From Acanthaster planci (lineage: Eukaryota; Echinodermata; Asteroidea; Valvatida; Acanthasteridae): a stretch of DNA of 64,000 nucleotides. The notes below the pieces were generated by a model, which was not told the origin of the DNA, made no database searches, and was given only the letters and a program-made list of their open reading frames with translations. Both the position numbers and the translations under genes were made by a program. Positions 50,701-63,448 of the stretch are shown in pieces. The DNA is taken from positions 496,001-560,000 of the forward strand of contig NW_019091461.1 in NCBI RefSeq assembly GCF_001949145.1, written 5' to 3'. Every line of letters begins with the position of its first letter. Positions within the stretch are counted from its first letter, which is position 1.

Positions 50701-53700
50701 AGATGCTCCGCCTCTCCATCCTCCAGAAGTACCTGGACACTGGGCCAAATAAGGGTGACTGGGTCACCATGGGGGTCATCGTGTCCAAGCTGCCCCCCAA
50801 GACCAGCAGCAAGGTAGGCATACTAATTTCTCGCTGGACCTCAGGAATTTCTCTAAGGAAGTGCATTAATCTGTGACAACCAAATGAGTCATGCAATTGA
50901 CTCGTACTCATAGACCAAATATTCTAACCGCAGAATCTTCTGTTGTGACCAGTGCAGATACTTTACTTAGATGATATCTTCTGCCTACATTAATGGCCGC
51001 ACTTTTCAGGATGCATCCATGTTTCTTGTGTTGAGAACATTTGGGATATGCAATAAATTTGGAGCCATTGAAGTAAATACGCTGTAGTACCCTGCATTCT
51101 TATATGTCCACTCTTGACCACCACAACTCTGCCCAGTACCAGTACAGTACCCTTATTAGAAAATCCTTTCAACACTGCCCTCTTTTGGACCATATTGGCC
51201 CCACCTGCTGTATATCAATCATTGTACCCCATTTTGCCCTGCCCACGTAGCATGTATATACATGTAATATGGTGGTACCCCTGCATCTGAGACACACAAT
51301 AAACCAAGCAAGCATCTGAACAACTCGAGCATACGCCTCTTGAGATTAGATTGTGCTGCACCAAGAGTTAACTACAGTTTGATCAAATCCTTTCGCCAGG
51401 GGAAAACCTTTAGCATTTGGAAGTTGTCCGACCTGAGCGTCTGCGATCAGACAATCACCATCTTCTTGTTCAGTAAAGCCCACGACAATCACTGGAAGAC
51501 AGTCCAGGGATCTGTCATTGGCCTCCTCAACGCGTCCATCATGCCTCCCAAGGACAATGGCCAGGTTGGATTTTTCTTTCACCTCAAAATTTAAACCTTG
51601 GACGTATGTAGAAATATGTGAATTAAACCTCTGTCTAGGGTGCCTTCTTGAACAAGTTAGTTGAAAATGAGGGTCAATTGGCGCAACCCCTGCAAACACT
51701 GTCAAAAGGTTTCTATGGGCTACAGTTTTGTGCACATTCAGTTGAAATATTGGTTAACTACTTTGCAAGACGCTCACATGATTTGAATAGGATACTTGGG
51801 ACAGTTTCCAATGCCATCCATGTTGTCACTTTTGACAGTTTGAGGAAGAAGATGCCCTTAGGAGGTACTGCATTGATCCAATAATCACAAACCTGTCTTT
51901 GTCACACACGCAGGACGAGGGTGTGTCACTGAGCATTGACCATCCAGACAAGCTGCTCCTTCTTGGGACATCCAAAGACTTTGGTCACTGCCGCGGTAAA
52001 CGGAAGGACGGCAAGCCCTGCTCTATGGTCGTCAACATGTAAGCCATAAGCCTTTAACCGTCCACAGTTTTTTTTCTTAGACCAACAATAACTCCCTCGT
52101 CACCCATGTACAAAAAGATAAATATTGTATTGATAACTTACATTCAGTTTTGAAATAATGCCATACGTAATATTTCAATGTAAGTAGGAATCACAGCACG
52201 CCTAAAATATTTTGAACTTTTTGGATGGAATACCACATAATTTTTTTTTTTTTTGGTCAGGGCTGTGAGTGAGTTTTGCCAGTATCACGTCCAGTCGGAA
52301 TATAAGAAGCACAGTGCAAAGAGAAGTGATCTACAGTCATCGTAAGTTATTCCAATTGTGACAAGTTTTTATACTGATTTCCCCATCTCGGTTTCCCTCC
52401 TTCCACGCATCCAGCACTTTTCAAGAGCTTCAGGGACAGAATAATGATCAACTTTGGGTATGACTTGTTCTAAAAACTTTCTGATAAGAATCAACTAACA
52501 GTATTGGGAAATGTCTGAAAATTTTTTGAATAGACATGTTCCCTGTACAATTTCTTTTACATGCCATGACTAAAATTGGACTTACAATGATACTATCCAT
52601 GCTCCATCTGATGAAATTACTTTATTCGTTCTTCTGAAGTATTTTGTGTTTAACTCGGAAAAATAGAAATAAATATTACTTTAATTTTTTTATAGATATG
52701 GTGGGGTTCAGCCAAAAGCCTTCAAGAAAAAACTTGGAACAAACATCATCTATGGTGGACAGACTTACAATCCTGTCAGGTAACCATTATCTTGCATGCA
52801 TTCCATGCAAATACAAAGTGCCTTCAGGGATGAAAATGTATCAACAATAGCTGAGCTGCATCGACAACCATCAGTCAACTGCAGCTCGATTTTGCCTAGT
52901 GGTCAAAGAGACATTTGTTTGTTGGCGTCCAGGTAAAATTGACCATTGGGTGAAATGAGGTTAAAGTTTAAACTTGCCATCACTGCAAGTGCATAGTACT
53001 TCTCTAGAATGCTTTTTGATTCCTAATTTGTGGCGTTGGAACCCGGTTAAACCAGTGAAGTCAGAGGTCACACTACTATTAACCCAGTCCCAATCCTCCC
53101 TTTCAAAGTTTACAACACAATGAAAGAACAGGAAGCCCGATTACCTCACTCTTCTCAGACAAAACCTTTCCTAATTTGCATTAAATATAAATGCTTTGTC
53201 ATCTAGTTGATTTGATTATGCCTTTCACTCACCTTCATTTTATACCAGCTTGGCGCCTGCATTTGTATATGCACGGACTCCCTTGCTTTGCTCATCTGAG
53301 ACTTGTTCGGCTCTTCTCCCACAGAGGCAAGAGCACACAAGCTCTGTATCATTTTTTGTAAACACTGCCCCTGACAGTCCTTAATGCTCCAATTACTAGA
53401 TAAGGTTTTATACACCCAGGTGGGTTTAGGTAATTGCTATCATCCATGCTAAAAACTAAAAGCTCTTCTCTCGTACTGTTTCTCGGGAAAAGTGCCTCTG
53501 TTGTCAAGAGTGGTTCAACGTCCAGCTCCAGAGGCAAGAAGGACACCAAGGTGACCCTGCAGAACTTGGGGGTCAAGGGAGCCAAGGAGATTGAGCAGGA
53601 GGCTCGAGAGAGCATCCTGACACTGCACGGACACCAGAACAGCGAGGACACACTGGTCAAAATGTCTGGGGCTAACCCACAATTGTAAGTTGACAGCTGA

Positions 53701-56700
53701 GTTGGCGTGTAACTTTTTAACACCTGAGAAAATGTCCCTCACAGATTTTTCCTTGAAAAACTGCCTGCACAGCACAGTCCCAATTGAGAACAACTCTAGA
53801 CGAATATTTTGGGGAAATCCTGTTGTTACTCTCGTTTATGTCATGTTCATAGTCTCTGCCTTGCCGTCTTGTATGTAACTATTTTTGTCAATGGTTCCCT
53901 GCATGCCCACAAATTATGATAAGGCTGTTGAAAGCCAGAGATATAAATCCAGTAGTCTCCTAAATTGGGCACACTTGACTTTTCTGTGTACTTTCCTCTT
54001 TGTGTAAACCTACTTTTGAATAAACTACCCATGGCATTTCGGGGAAAAGTATTTCATGAGAAGTGCTAGAACAAAACAGGAATGGGCAACGTTATCATAC
54101 AAGTTTTCGACACTGACAATGACTTCATCGGTTTCTTTTTTAAACAAATGAAACTGTTTGTTTACAGTGAACAAGTTCCAATTTAATCTGCTTGTTTATT
54201 TGCAGCAAAGAAATGTTGAGTGTGCCATCCTTAGGATCTCAGAACCTCATTCGTCACATGGTCAAAGTTGAAGAAGGTAAATTTGAATTTTACCTAGGAC
54301 ATCGTGATGTCACACTTTATGTGTGGATGCTTTCCTATGGGAGCCAGGTAGTGACAAAATCCATATTGCTCCCATTGGGAGCGCAGAACAAAATGTGGCA
54401 TCATTATGTCTTTGGTCTATAGTCACATCTCTGAAACAAACTTTAAGAAAAAGAGACATATTTGGTATCTTTTAACCTTTACTGAAAGTCAACCCTTTAA
54501 CTTTGTGAAATTGTGACTTTATGCCTGTGATCTTTAGGCAGTTGCCATTATGTTGTTAATGATAAGCTTGTCTATTAAAATCTAGTTAAAAAATAACCTG
54601 ATTTTTCAAGCAGCAGTTTTATACTGTGCAGAAAGTTGTGATGACCTAGCCTGAAGTATTAACTAGCCCCTTGGCATTGAGTTTGACCTGCCTTTGACCT
54701 TATTATTGAGGCTTTGCATGGTGGTCATCTTGCAAGACAGTTATTTTGTTCCATAAGGAAAGCTCCTTTGTGCATACCCAATGGAATAAAAGCACAGACC
54801 TGCAAGATGGCAGCTATGCAAACTCTCTATTGGCAAGTGATGAAACTAAAGGGCACTCTATTTTTCTCACAGTGAGCAAGCCAATCACCACCATCTCTGC
54901 AAAGGATCTCTTGAAGCAGCATCAAGACGACATGCGTGCCCGCCAAGCGTCTCGATCATTAGGCCATAAAAGCCTGTCATCGTCGACTCTCTCAAAACCT
55001 TGTCTGGTTGAAAGCAACAAAAGACCCACCAGCAGGAATAGTAGCCAGAAACTCAACACTGAACACAAGGGCCAATTCTCCCCAAGTGACACAGAGAACA
55101 AGGCTCCTGTCCTCGGACGTGGTTTTAATGAGGACGATGACATCGTCTTTGAGGCCGATAGTCCTCAGAATAAAAACGTTTTTGTCAGAAGTGCACCTCC
55201 ACTGCAAAACTTTGGAAAAAGTCGCAGTGCGATAGAAGCTAGAAGGAATGCAATAGCTCACGTCCGATCCAAGGGACAGATTGAGAAGGCAGACCCCAAC
55301 CAGGTTGGAGGGAGGAAAAAGGGATCCTTGTCACCACGGAAGCAGAAGGCAGTGAAGAGGAGGGTGGAGGAAGACCTGAATCGGTCACTGGAAGGTTTGT
55401 AGTTTGGCTAAATTTGAAAAGACCTTTCAAGAGGTTTTGACCACACAGCTTCACTATTAACATCAGAAATTGTCATCTGGACATAATCGGTTGAATCACA
55501 ACTTTTTGAGTAAAACATAAACAGAAATTCAAATTTTTCAAAAAGTAAATCAATTATATAATAATTACATTTTGCAGATTTCTCTTTAATTTTCCCGAAA
55601 GATGAAATCTCAAGCTAACTCAACGCTTGAGAAACAAAATTTGAAATTAAATGTCAGTAATGTTACTGAACAAGTTACAAATTAATATTGTCGGTTTCAA
55701 ATTTTTTATTTCAGTTATTTTGTTCTATATTGATCTTTATTCAGACCCCAGCAATGCAGAGTCTGCTGGGCAACCAGCGAAAAAACAGAAGAGGTCGTTC
55801 TTGGGTCAAGAGGTCAACCTGAGCCAAGATGAGCTAAAGGCAATTGTTGGCGCCAAATCTAAACACTCAGGGCTGCTTGCTGAGGTAGAAACGTTTTGTT
55901 TTGTCCAAACCTATAAGTCAATAGAATTTTAAGAAATATTTTTACACACTTTCCTTTTGTATATTCCTTGTTCTGGTCTTCAGTACTTTAGATTTTAAAA
56001 TGTAAATTTAATCTTCTTCCCTCCTTTTTGGCAAGAAGATGGAATTCGAAAATTAGAACAGATGTCCAAACTCACCAGAATGGTACTTACATGCATGCAT
56101 TCCTAAAGGCCGATAAGGGTGAAAAACAGAAGGTTGGAAAACAAAATGATAAACAATGGTGCTGTTTTTCTCTGGGGAGAATTCCCTAGGTTGAAAACCA
56201 ACGCAAATTGACCATTTTCAATGGCAACTTACATTTTGTACTAAAATAATCTCTTCGGAAGGGAATTTCTTTGTTCCTGCTGCTTTGTGAATTGATATTT
56301 ATACTGAATTGATGCCTAGCTTAGAAACCGATTGATTGTTCAGTTGAGTATTGGCTGTTTTGGTTGGTTTTGTGTCTGTAGGTACAAGCAGAAATGGAAG
56401 AGCAGTATTTCCAGCAGCTGGAGAAGAAGGAACGTCTGGAGAACATGATGGACTCAATCAGGGAGAAAAAATGTAAAGTGGTGTCCTGCAAGAAGGTGAG
56501 AGGGTGCCAAATTGAAACCATGTGATATGACATGTGACAGAAGGAGTTGGAAGATGACAACCACTTTTTAGTATTAATGACTGCTGAGAGAGTGTTGCAT
56601 GACAGAAATCAGTATGGGAACCTTGGATGTTTCCATCATCAAACTGTTCAGTTTTCTCATGATGGCAAACTGAGTGATACATCAAAACTCAGTGTGCTCT

Positions 56701-59149
56701 TTCTAATGCAATCTTGATACAAAATTAAATAGTCTTAAGACTCATTTTGTGAAATCGTGTATCTGAGAGTATAGTGCCGAATGAAGCATTATAACTTTCA
56801 CAAATTGTTTGAAATCCACTTGGAGGTGTTGGAGGATTTTTGTGGGATTGAATCAAGCAAAGAACATCCACCACATCACTTTACATGGGGCTTGATGTCC
56901 CATGGGAATTTTGATATGCAGAATGTGCCAGTGAGAATCGATCTGTCAAATTTCAGTAAATAATAACTTCTTAGACCTGGTCTAGGCAAAGAATAATTTC
57001 TATCGGCAAAAAAAGCTCTCACATAATGGTTTTATTCAAATTCTATTCAAGTTTTTCTTCTTTTTTTCATGGTGCACCTGCTGTTTCCACAATGTCTTCT
57101 GTGGCTAAACACCAGTTTTTTCTCCCATTTTTTCCATCATGTAGTGTGATTACACCTGGTTCACACCCTCGTCATTGTGCGCCTCCGAAAGCCACCCCCT
57201 GACGAGACATGAAGCGACTCTCCGGTACTTCAAGTGCAAAGACTGCAGCAACAGAACCATCACATTCAACAGAATACCCAACAAGTCATGCAGGTAGGAT
57301 CATGAATAAAGTGAGCGGTATATCTCCATCGCAACCAAGAAAAAAAAACAAAACTAAATGATAGAAGGTTAATAAATACACATGAGCTTCATTTCTGTTT
57401 ATTTCTCTTTACCTAGCCCTAAAACACCAATGCTGCAAGAAAAAGCTCACATAAATGTATTGAAAAATGTCTGCTGTGTCAGAAACTCCCATGGGAACAT
57501 GACTGACAGTTGGCTGTAAATTAGAATATATTTTGGTTAGGAAGGACGTGAATAATTAATGATTTATATTCAATTATTGACCACCTTTTCAAATTTGGGA
57601 TCTAATTAGTTGTTTTCGCAGTACAAATTGGACAACCAAACTGTCTTTTACTTACAGCAGATCACAATTAAAAAATTTATGAAAATTTTGCGCTAAATAA
57701 ATTATGAGTGTTGTGAACAGTACATAATTTTCCTGGAGTGTTTAGACTAGCTGCCGGCCTAATGCTTTCCTAACTTACCTGTCTGTTGGCACATTCCCCC
57801 AGCTGATATTTCTTACTGTTTACCTAATCGCATTCTTTTCCATTAATTTTGTAGGCTTCGTTCCTCAATTTCATTCCAGTTTGTTTATGTTCATGCCACT
57901 ATTTGACAGATTGAAAATCCTTCATACCAGTGAGCTTAGGGAGAGTTTGCACGCTAGGATTCCATTTAAAGAAGGATAGAAGTAGAGATTTTTTCTCCAC
58001 ACAAGGTCATTTTTAAAGTGGAGGAAGTGGCATTCCACTGAATTCCCGAGCTTTGGAGAGAAATATTTTCAGAAATCTGCGTGCGAGAAGCAAAATGTCG
58101 GGGGGCAGCATTGAGATTTGCGGGGAGGGGCTTAATTACAAGCCACAATATCTGATGAGGTGCTGCTTGTTCTGTTTCTCCACTGATTTGTTATGTTGCT
58201 CAGTGGCAATAATTTATGCTCAGAATTCTAGAGCAAATACACGTAAATAACATTTTGATAGATATCGTTTTGAGCAAATGGTTTTAAAAGGAGGACTGTT
58301 TCACTACCACCCCACCATCAACTAGTAAATGCTTTGTTTAAATACATGAAGTAAAAAAAGATCCATCATTTTCTTCTTAATTCAAAGACAAAGATTTCTT
58401 CCTTACATATCAAGTCTTGTTTTGTCTTTGATAAACAAACTTGTCTCAGACGCCTCAATTAAGATGGCATCTAAAAGTGTTATTGAATTCCTCTACACCA
58501 GCACTGCGAGCATAACCTTGAGTTTAAGAAAAATCAATGCAAAAACATCACTCCCATATGATGGCTTGGCACTAGTAGCTGCCTATAAATTTGGTCAGAA
58601 AGGTGCACTTGTGGGTGATGTTGGCTATTATTTCTCAAAAATCAGGTAAATCAGTGTCTGAATAATACAACGGAACTTATCTAACAATCGTATGATTTCA
58701 TAAGTTAAGTCATGCTAACTTTCTGGGTTTGCTGTGAATTAGTTTCTATGCTTTGTACATAAAGGCAAAGATGTACGTATATCATACTCAGTTCTTACCT
58801 ATTTTAAGCTGTAAATGACAAAATATTATTCATCAGAGTTTATCTTTGATTTCTTTTTACTCAGGATTTGTGGTTGCACAAGTTACGAAAGAGCTTCCAT
58901 GCTCAAGGTAAAATTCACCTAAAATATGTAATTTGATCGATACTTTGATTTCTAGCTTTTCTTGCCTCTGTCAAGCATTATTTTTCTGTTTTATTGTTAA
59001 AGTGGAAATCAAGTGTTAATAATATTAAACACTATGGCACTATTTTAAAACTATAATTACACATCAATCATTTCCAGGAGCGGAAAGGTCCCGTCCTTGA
59101 CAGTGAAAGACTACTCATCAGAGGAGAGGAACAAAAATGGGTCATGTGA
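47797..59149 (+). CDS. MCM10: MCM10 replication initiation factor, complete, 17 exons, 986 aa, with extra C2H2 fingers
   Basis: MCM10 binds DNA, the MCM2-7 helicase and polymerase alpha and is needed to activate origins. Exons: 47797-48130, 48572-48790, 49505-49660, 49843-50173, 50651-50813, 51400-51564, 51914-52038, 52261-52341, 52696-52779, 53493-53684, 54206-54276, 54873-55394, 55745-55884, 56382-56495, 57145-57293, 58865-58907, 59078-59149; 2961 nt in all. The N-terminus (MSDEEYAYDDLDSLTALLDE) and coiled coil (DELKQLREQMKLLQSQQ) match the family. Residues 237-347 carry two C2H2 fingers, an unexpected insertion. The OB-fold follows (GKTFSIWKLSDLSV), then the MCM10 CCCH zinc finger: Cys482, Cys492, Cys504, His507. 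Next come a Lys-rich region (LSPRKQKAVKRRVEE) and the C-terminal zinc module (TLRYFKCKDCSNRTITFNRIPNKSC and ICGC). The end, ERKGPVLDSERLLIRGEE, matches human EKTGPKIGGETLLPRGEE, so the stop is genuine. Confidence 0.96.
49843..50173 (+). CDS. MCM10: MCM10 exon 4 encoding two tandem C2H2 zinc fingers
   Basis: The exon encodes SPYKCELCHELLDTRTAL and on. Finger 1 uses Cys242, Cys245, His258, His262; finger 2 uses Cys270, Cys273, His286, His290. Both fit C-x2-C-x12-H-x3-H. The linker is RKESPHN and not the canonical TGEKP. A Ser/Thr/Gly-rich stretch follows, and the same exon ends ETNRYSQIRI, which is the MCM10 sequence leading into the OB-fold (human FSGLRLRRP). The phase-1 acceptor after CTTAG and phase-2 donor CT/GTAAGT join neighbouring MCM10 exons in frame, so the fingers belong to MCM10 itself. 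They sit between KRVAHTPK (human KRVARTPK) and the OB-fold. Confidence 0.9.
54705..54830. mobile_element. 126-bp MITE, copy 1
   Basis: The ends are inverted repeats of about 35 bp: TTTGCATGG...TCATCTTGCAAG at the left and CCTGCAAGATGGCAGCTATGCAAA at the right. A second copy of nearly equal length lies at 62149-62275 and also shares the interior (AAGGAAA.CTCCTTTGTGCATAC). This copy ends about 42 bases before the acceptor of MCM10 exon 12 (54873). No coding capacity; superfamily not determined. Confidence 0.8.
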
Positions 59150-59662
59150 TCACGAGAGGTACCTAGGATTAGACTAACCCCTCGGCCATGTGTTCCCCCG
59201 TCTCTAACACCATGCCAAATCTCACCACTCCCTTGTTCATTCCGCCACCATGTAGCAAATTTCACATTTCAATAGCAGTATTGCAAGTCTACAGAAGAAC
59301 AGAATTTTCATTCAAAGTTGAAAATTGTAAACGATGCAATGGCACAGAGTTGGTCATTTTTTAGGAATACCCAAAGGGTTTTAAAAAGTGTTTCAGGTTT
59401 TCAGCAGTATGTTAGGGCACTATTTTCAGGTTCACCTGAGGGTAGGTCAGAAAGAAAGTTACATCAGTTGCCATTGCTTGGTATTCTGTGTGATATACTG
59501 GTCAGTTTGGGCCACTGTTCACTTGTTTTCACTAACCGCCATGTTCTTGGCTTGAATTTCATCATCCAGTTTTTCATCTGTTGAGTGCACGTTTCCAACT
59601 GCTACATATCTGTAAGGCATCTGTTTTCTGACACTTGAATGTCAGTTTCTGACTACTCAACT

Positions 59663-59695
59663 AATAAAGATATACACTGTACGTTGTGTAATAAA
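59663..59695 (+). terminator. Polyadenylation signal pair, candidate for MCM10
   Basis: Two AATAAA hexamers 27 bases apart lie about 515-545 bases after the MCM10 stop codon. TG/T-rich sequence follows around 59705-59735 (TTGGTCTCAATTTATATC). They would give a 3' UTR of about 0.55 kb. A further AATAAA at 60694, followed by GTTTGTG, is an alternative distal site. Confidence 0.4.
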
Positions 59696-62148
59696 ACATG
59701 AATTATATTGGTCTCAATTTATATCAGGTGAAAGTTCCAAATTTTCAAGCCTGCAGCCAGATGCTGACATGCTATGTCTGGTAACATATTTCCTAAGAAA
59801 TACCATCAAATACTTGGCCGTAAATGTTTACACACACAAAAAAAGTAGAAATTGATCATACGTCTACCTTTTTTAAAATACGTGGCCAAACCTTTAACAA
59901 TTTGGCCATCACTATGGTTACGCTAAGGGCAGACAATGGCATAATGTAGTGTTTGCCCAATCTCTGTTAGCCTTTTTTCCTCTCATTTCTTGAAGTACAT
60001 GTACTTCCCTGGATATTGTCCAGAAAAAAAAAGGAAATTTGATTCTAAGTCTGCTCCTTCGTGTAATTGCCACTCGATAATGTGCTCACGGCAGAAACAT
60101 GCACTCTGCAAGACACATGATATATTTTCATGGTCAATCTTTGCAGCGTGGCCGCATCTTAAGAACAGATATCCCAGGAGAGAAAAAAATCTAATACAAG
60201 AAGCTTATTACGGCCTGAGCTTATTCGTCCTGGAGCTACAGTGATGAATCAACCAATAAAACGTCTGTGGAGAGTAGCTCTTACGCAGTTGGCATATGAA
60301 AATGAGCTTCTTTTTTTTTCTCTCTCAATGTTTCTGTTGAAATGAATATTGGACACGGACGTCAATAGGCCTTTGGCATGCTACATCTTCATTTTACTTT
60401 TTTTTACACTGTCTGTCTTATATAAATAGGCATAAGTTCATGCAACAAATCTCTTATGCTTTAGTATGTTAAGTCAGCAAGCCCAAACAGTATAAACACA
60501 TGGACAACTTTTGTGGAAAATTCCTTGTGGGTAATTCAGTTATTCTTTTCTTTTTTGGTGGTGGTGTGGTTTGCCCTTTTTTTTTTAAACAAATTACATG
60601 TTAATGCATATTTCATTGTGAGTACAATATGGAATCATCGTTCTGTAAGTTAACTTTAATGTGTTATTTTTCTAAGATGAACAAAACTGAACAAATAAAG
60701 TTTGTGAAAAATAATGAACAACTGAATGTTTTCCTTTAACTTCTGCAACTTCCACCTATACCCCCCCCACCAAGAAAAGGCTTTTCAAACAGTCAAGTTT
60801 CATGAGCATCAGATCGATTAGCTTTCAGCATGTATGCAAGGATTTCTATGTTTCTGTAGAGGTTGATTTATAGGGACTTAAAAGGTGAAAACCTGGAGAG
60901 GCATGGTTGCAGGTGTTTTCTTATGTATCTGGCATGCACCAAACACTGACTTGAATCAAGTCCATCTTTACGTGTGACTGCATGTGCCTGGCAATGTGTA
61001 ACTACTGTACTGTGCACCTTTTTCTTTAGGATATTATCTCAAGAGTCAGTGCATGACTTCAGTACCTCGAAAATGTCAACATTTGAAGAAAAACCTTTCC
61101 ATGAGTAATTTCATTTTCCCCCTCGATTCTACCCTGGCCTTTCCATCTGTTTTTCTGGCCAGTGTGAATTTCACAGTGTATTAAATCTTCCTCGAACATA
61201 CCTTTGATTCACTGCCTCGAAATTCAATTGCACACAAATGTCAGTGCGATGTCTGGAAAGATCGAGATTTTAAATGGAACAGGAAATCTGCGGTTGGTGC
61301 ATACTGTGACAAACCAAGGGAATAATCTAGTTTTATCACTCTTGCATTAAAAAGGACTTTTTCATATAACTGGCAGTACCCTGCAGGGAAAGTTATGCTC
61401 ATTTGAGTTTCACAGCCAGTGCAAAGATTCCTTGAATAGAGTGGTAACCTTTTTGCACGGCGACTAACGTCATATGAATTACAGCAACGACTTGAGGGAG
61501 CCAGATAGCCATGGTGGCAGAGTGGAGACAAGCCTCGCCCTTCCCCCAGCTCATAGTTCCATGGCAACGAAAGCATTGGGTCATGCTTCCTGCCTTGACT
61601 GAGACAATTGCCAGTAGTACATCAATATGAAATCAAGAAATTTTCAGTGTTCAATATTTAACAGGATTTTTTTAAGCAGCTGTGGAGATGAACTCAATGC
61701 AAAGCACTCTGAACATTAATTTATTTCCATTAAAAGACTTATTTAAATGAGAAATGTTCCACTCATCTTAATTTCTTAACTGTGACAAACAACATTTTAA
61801 GTTTGTCACATTTTCATTTTGCTTGCTTTAGTCTATTTTGTTTAAAAAACTGAATTGATGAGAAAAATGCTCTCCAAAGCATATTTCTGTGCTCCTTCCT
61901 TTTCTGGAATTCTTTATTTCTTTTTCCTAAAATTTTTAACCAGTTTCCATAAATTAAGAAAAGTTTAATGTTCTTTGCACTGTTATGCTTTTTCTGTTGA
62001 GCCTCATAGAAAACAAAATCAACTCTACTGCCTCTAACCATATGCAGAAAAGATTTTTTCCTCCAAACCTTAGAGAGCAAAATCGGCTCTCTGAAAAGCC
62101 CAAATTCCCAGCTTTTTGGGACTCTTACCAAAAAATGTGTAAATGGCT

Positions 62149-62275
62149 ATAGAGGTTTTGCATGGTCACAGTCTTGCAGGGTAAGTTCGTTATTCCACAA
62201 GGAAACCTCCTTTGTGCATACGCCGTGAAAAAAAAAACACTGACCTGCAAGATGGCAGCCATGCAAGCCCTCTAT
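62149..62275. mobile_element. 127-bp MITE, copy 2
   Basis: The ends ATAGAGGTTTTGCATGGT and the inverse of CCATGCAAGCCCTCTAT form long imperfect terminal inverted repeats that include CTTGCAGG/CCTGCAAG. Length and interior match copy 1 at 54705-54830, with small differences such as a run of A near 62229. It lies about 290 bases upstream of a TATA box at 62567. Confidence 0.8.
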
Positions 62276-62566
62276 TTTTGGTGCACCTCTTTCTTGGTCT
62301 TGCTCTCAAGTATTCAAAATGGACACACTTTGAACAACTGCAGATATTTGTTAGTAAATTTGAACCAAAGGCAACACAAACAAATTACTTAGCCTTTTGA
62401 TGAAAAGTAATATGTAGTATTTGTTGCACAGATGTAAATACAATCTGTAATGATGAATCTGGTTACCATGGTGACACCATCGCTAGTAAGCCTTGTGATA
62501 AGCATTGTATGGAGTCACTGCTTCATGGTAGTTGCTCCACACAAAACAGAGCACAGTGCTATCTGC

Positions 62567-62574
62567 TATAAAAG
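62567..62574 (+). promoter_or_regulatory. TATA box candidate
   Basis: CTATAAAAGGGGG contains a near-ideal TATAAAAG. Initiation would fall near 62597. The first plus-strand open frame with a signal peptide begins at 63131, so this may be its promoter, with a 5' UTR of about 530 nt that could itself contain an intron. Confidence 0.35.
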
Positions 62575-63130
62575 GGGGTGAAAAGATTCAACTACAATAT
62601 ACATGTAGGATTAATCAATTAAAATTTTGTGTGAACGTTTCAAACAAACAGCTTGCCCACATGGTGACATTAAAGTTAATAAAACCTTTTGTAATAAAGT
62701 GATTTTGTATAGCATTAATGCTTTTTAAAATGAAATTTGGACCTTGTGTTCAAAAATTTGATCTCCTGTTATTTGCTGCCCAGATTTTGGTGAGAATACA
62801 TTCAAATATTTTCGATGGACCCCAGACCAACGTATGCTGAAGATTATAAACAGCGCATTATCGAAGCCCGTTATCAGCCATTTTAACAAATCTGGTGGTT
62901 GTAGAGCAGTAAAACAAAAAAAATTCGACACAAAAGAGACTGCTCAAATTAAAGTGAACATATTCATGGTTTTCTCCCCAAGTTCGATACAAGTTAGATT
63001 CAAACCTTTACCTAGTAGTCTCTCACTGTTTTAATTCTGGATTGGGTATACATTTAGACACGTTTTGTAGAAATGTTTGTCTTATCCCTTCTACAAATGT
63101 AAATTACATATATAGAAACAACATTTACTC

Positions 63131-63448
63131 ATGGCAAAGTCCCAATATCTGAAGTTAATCCTTGTTTGCGTAACAGTAACTTATAGTGTTGGTCAATACT
63201 CCCCAATCTCAAGTCCTTGTTACCTAAGAACTCTAGAGCATATCCTGTCATTTTTTTTATTTTTTATTTTTTCATCAGAGGATATTGCTACTTCCAATAT
63301 TAACGATCAACATGATTACGTCCATTACCATGAAGGCTTTTGTGTAATTGGACCAATGCGCCTATTCCGCACTATGCAGATGCATTTATCTTGGTGCCAA
63401 CTGAAGTGCATGTATGACGACATCACTGCTGTATCATTGCTCCCTTGA
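63131..63448 (+). CDS. Putative small secreted protein (signal peptide; weak PAN/apple-like segment)
   Basis: I do not recognise this gene. An ATG at 63131 opens a frame whose start, MAKSQYLKLILVCVTVTYSVG, looks like a classical signal peptide. The frame continues through a T-rich stretch that looks intronic (GTCAATAC donor about 63192; acceptor TTTTTTCATCAG ending at 63279). Splicing there keeps the frame. The second part (EDIATSNINDQHDYVHY..., with GFCVIGP and WCQLKC) loosely resembles the start of a PAN/apple domain but stops at TGA soon after, without the later cysteines. A nearby TATA box supports a promoter. It could be the 5' end of a gene running off the window, a degraded copy, or chance. 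Confidence 0.3.
   Translation: MAKSQYLKLILVCVTVTYSVGQYSPISSPCYLRTLEHILSFFLFFIFSSEDIATSNINDQHDYVHYHEGFCVIGPMRLFRTMQMHLSWCQLKCMYDDITAVSLLP

Larger units (their letters stand above)
59150..62566 (+). other. MCM10 3' UTR and downstream noncoding DNA
   Basis: AATAAA signals occur on the plus strand at 59663-59668, 59690-59695 and 60694-60699 and are candidates for MCM10 polyadenylation. The rest holds a MITE copy (62149-62275) and AT-rich sequence. Open frames here, such as those at 59318 and 61241-61576, have no splice support or domain signal. Confidence 0.6.

Noticed and set aside
58422-58649. 75-aa open frame in the MCM10 intron before exon 16
   Set aside because: No domain signal, no splice context, and MCM10 reads continuously without it.
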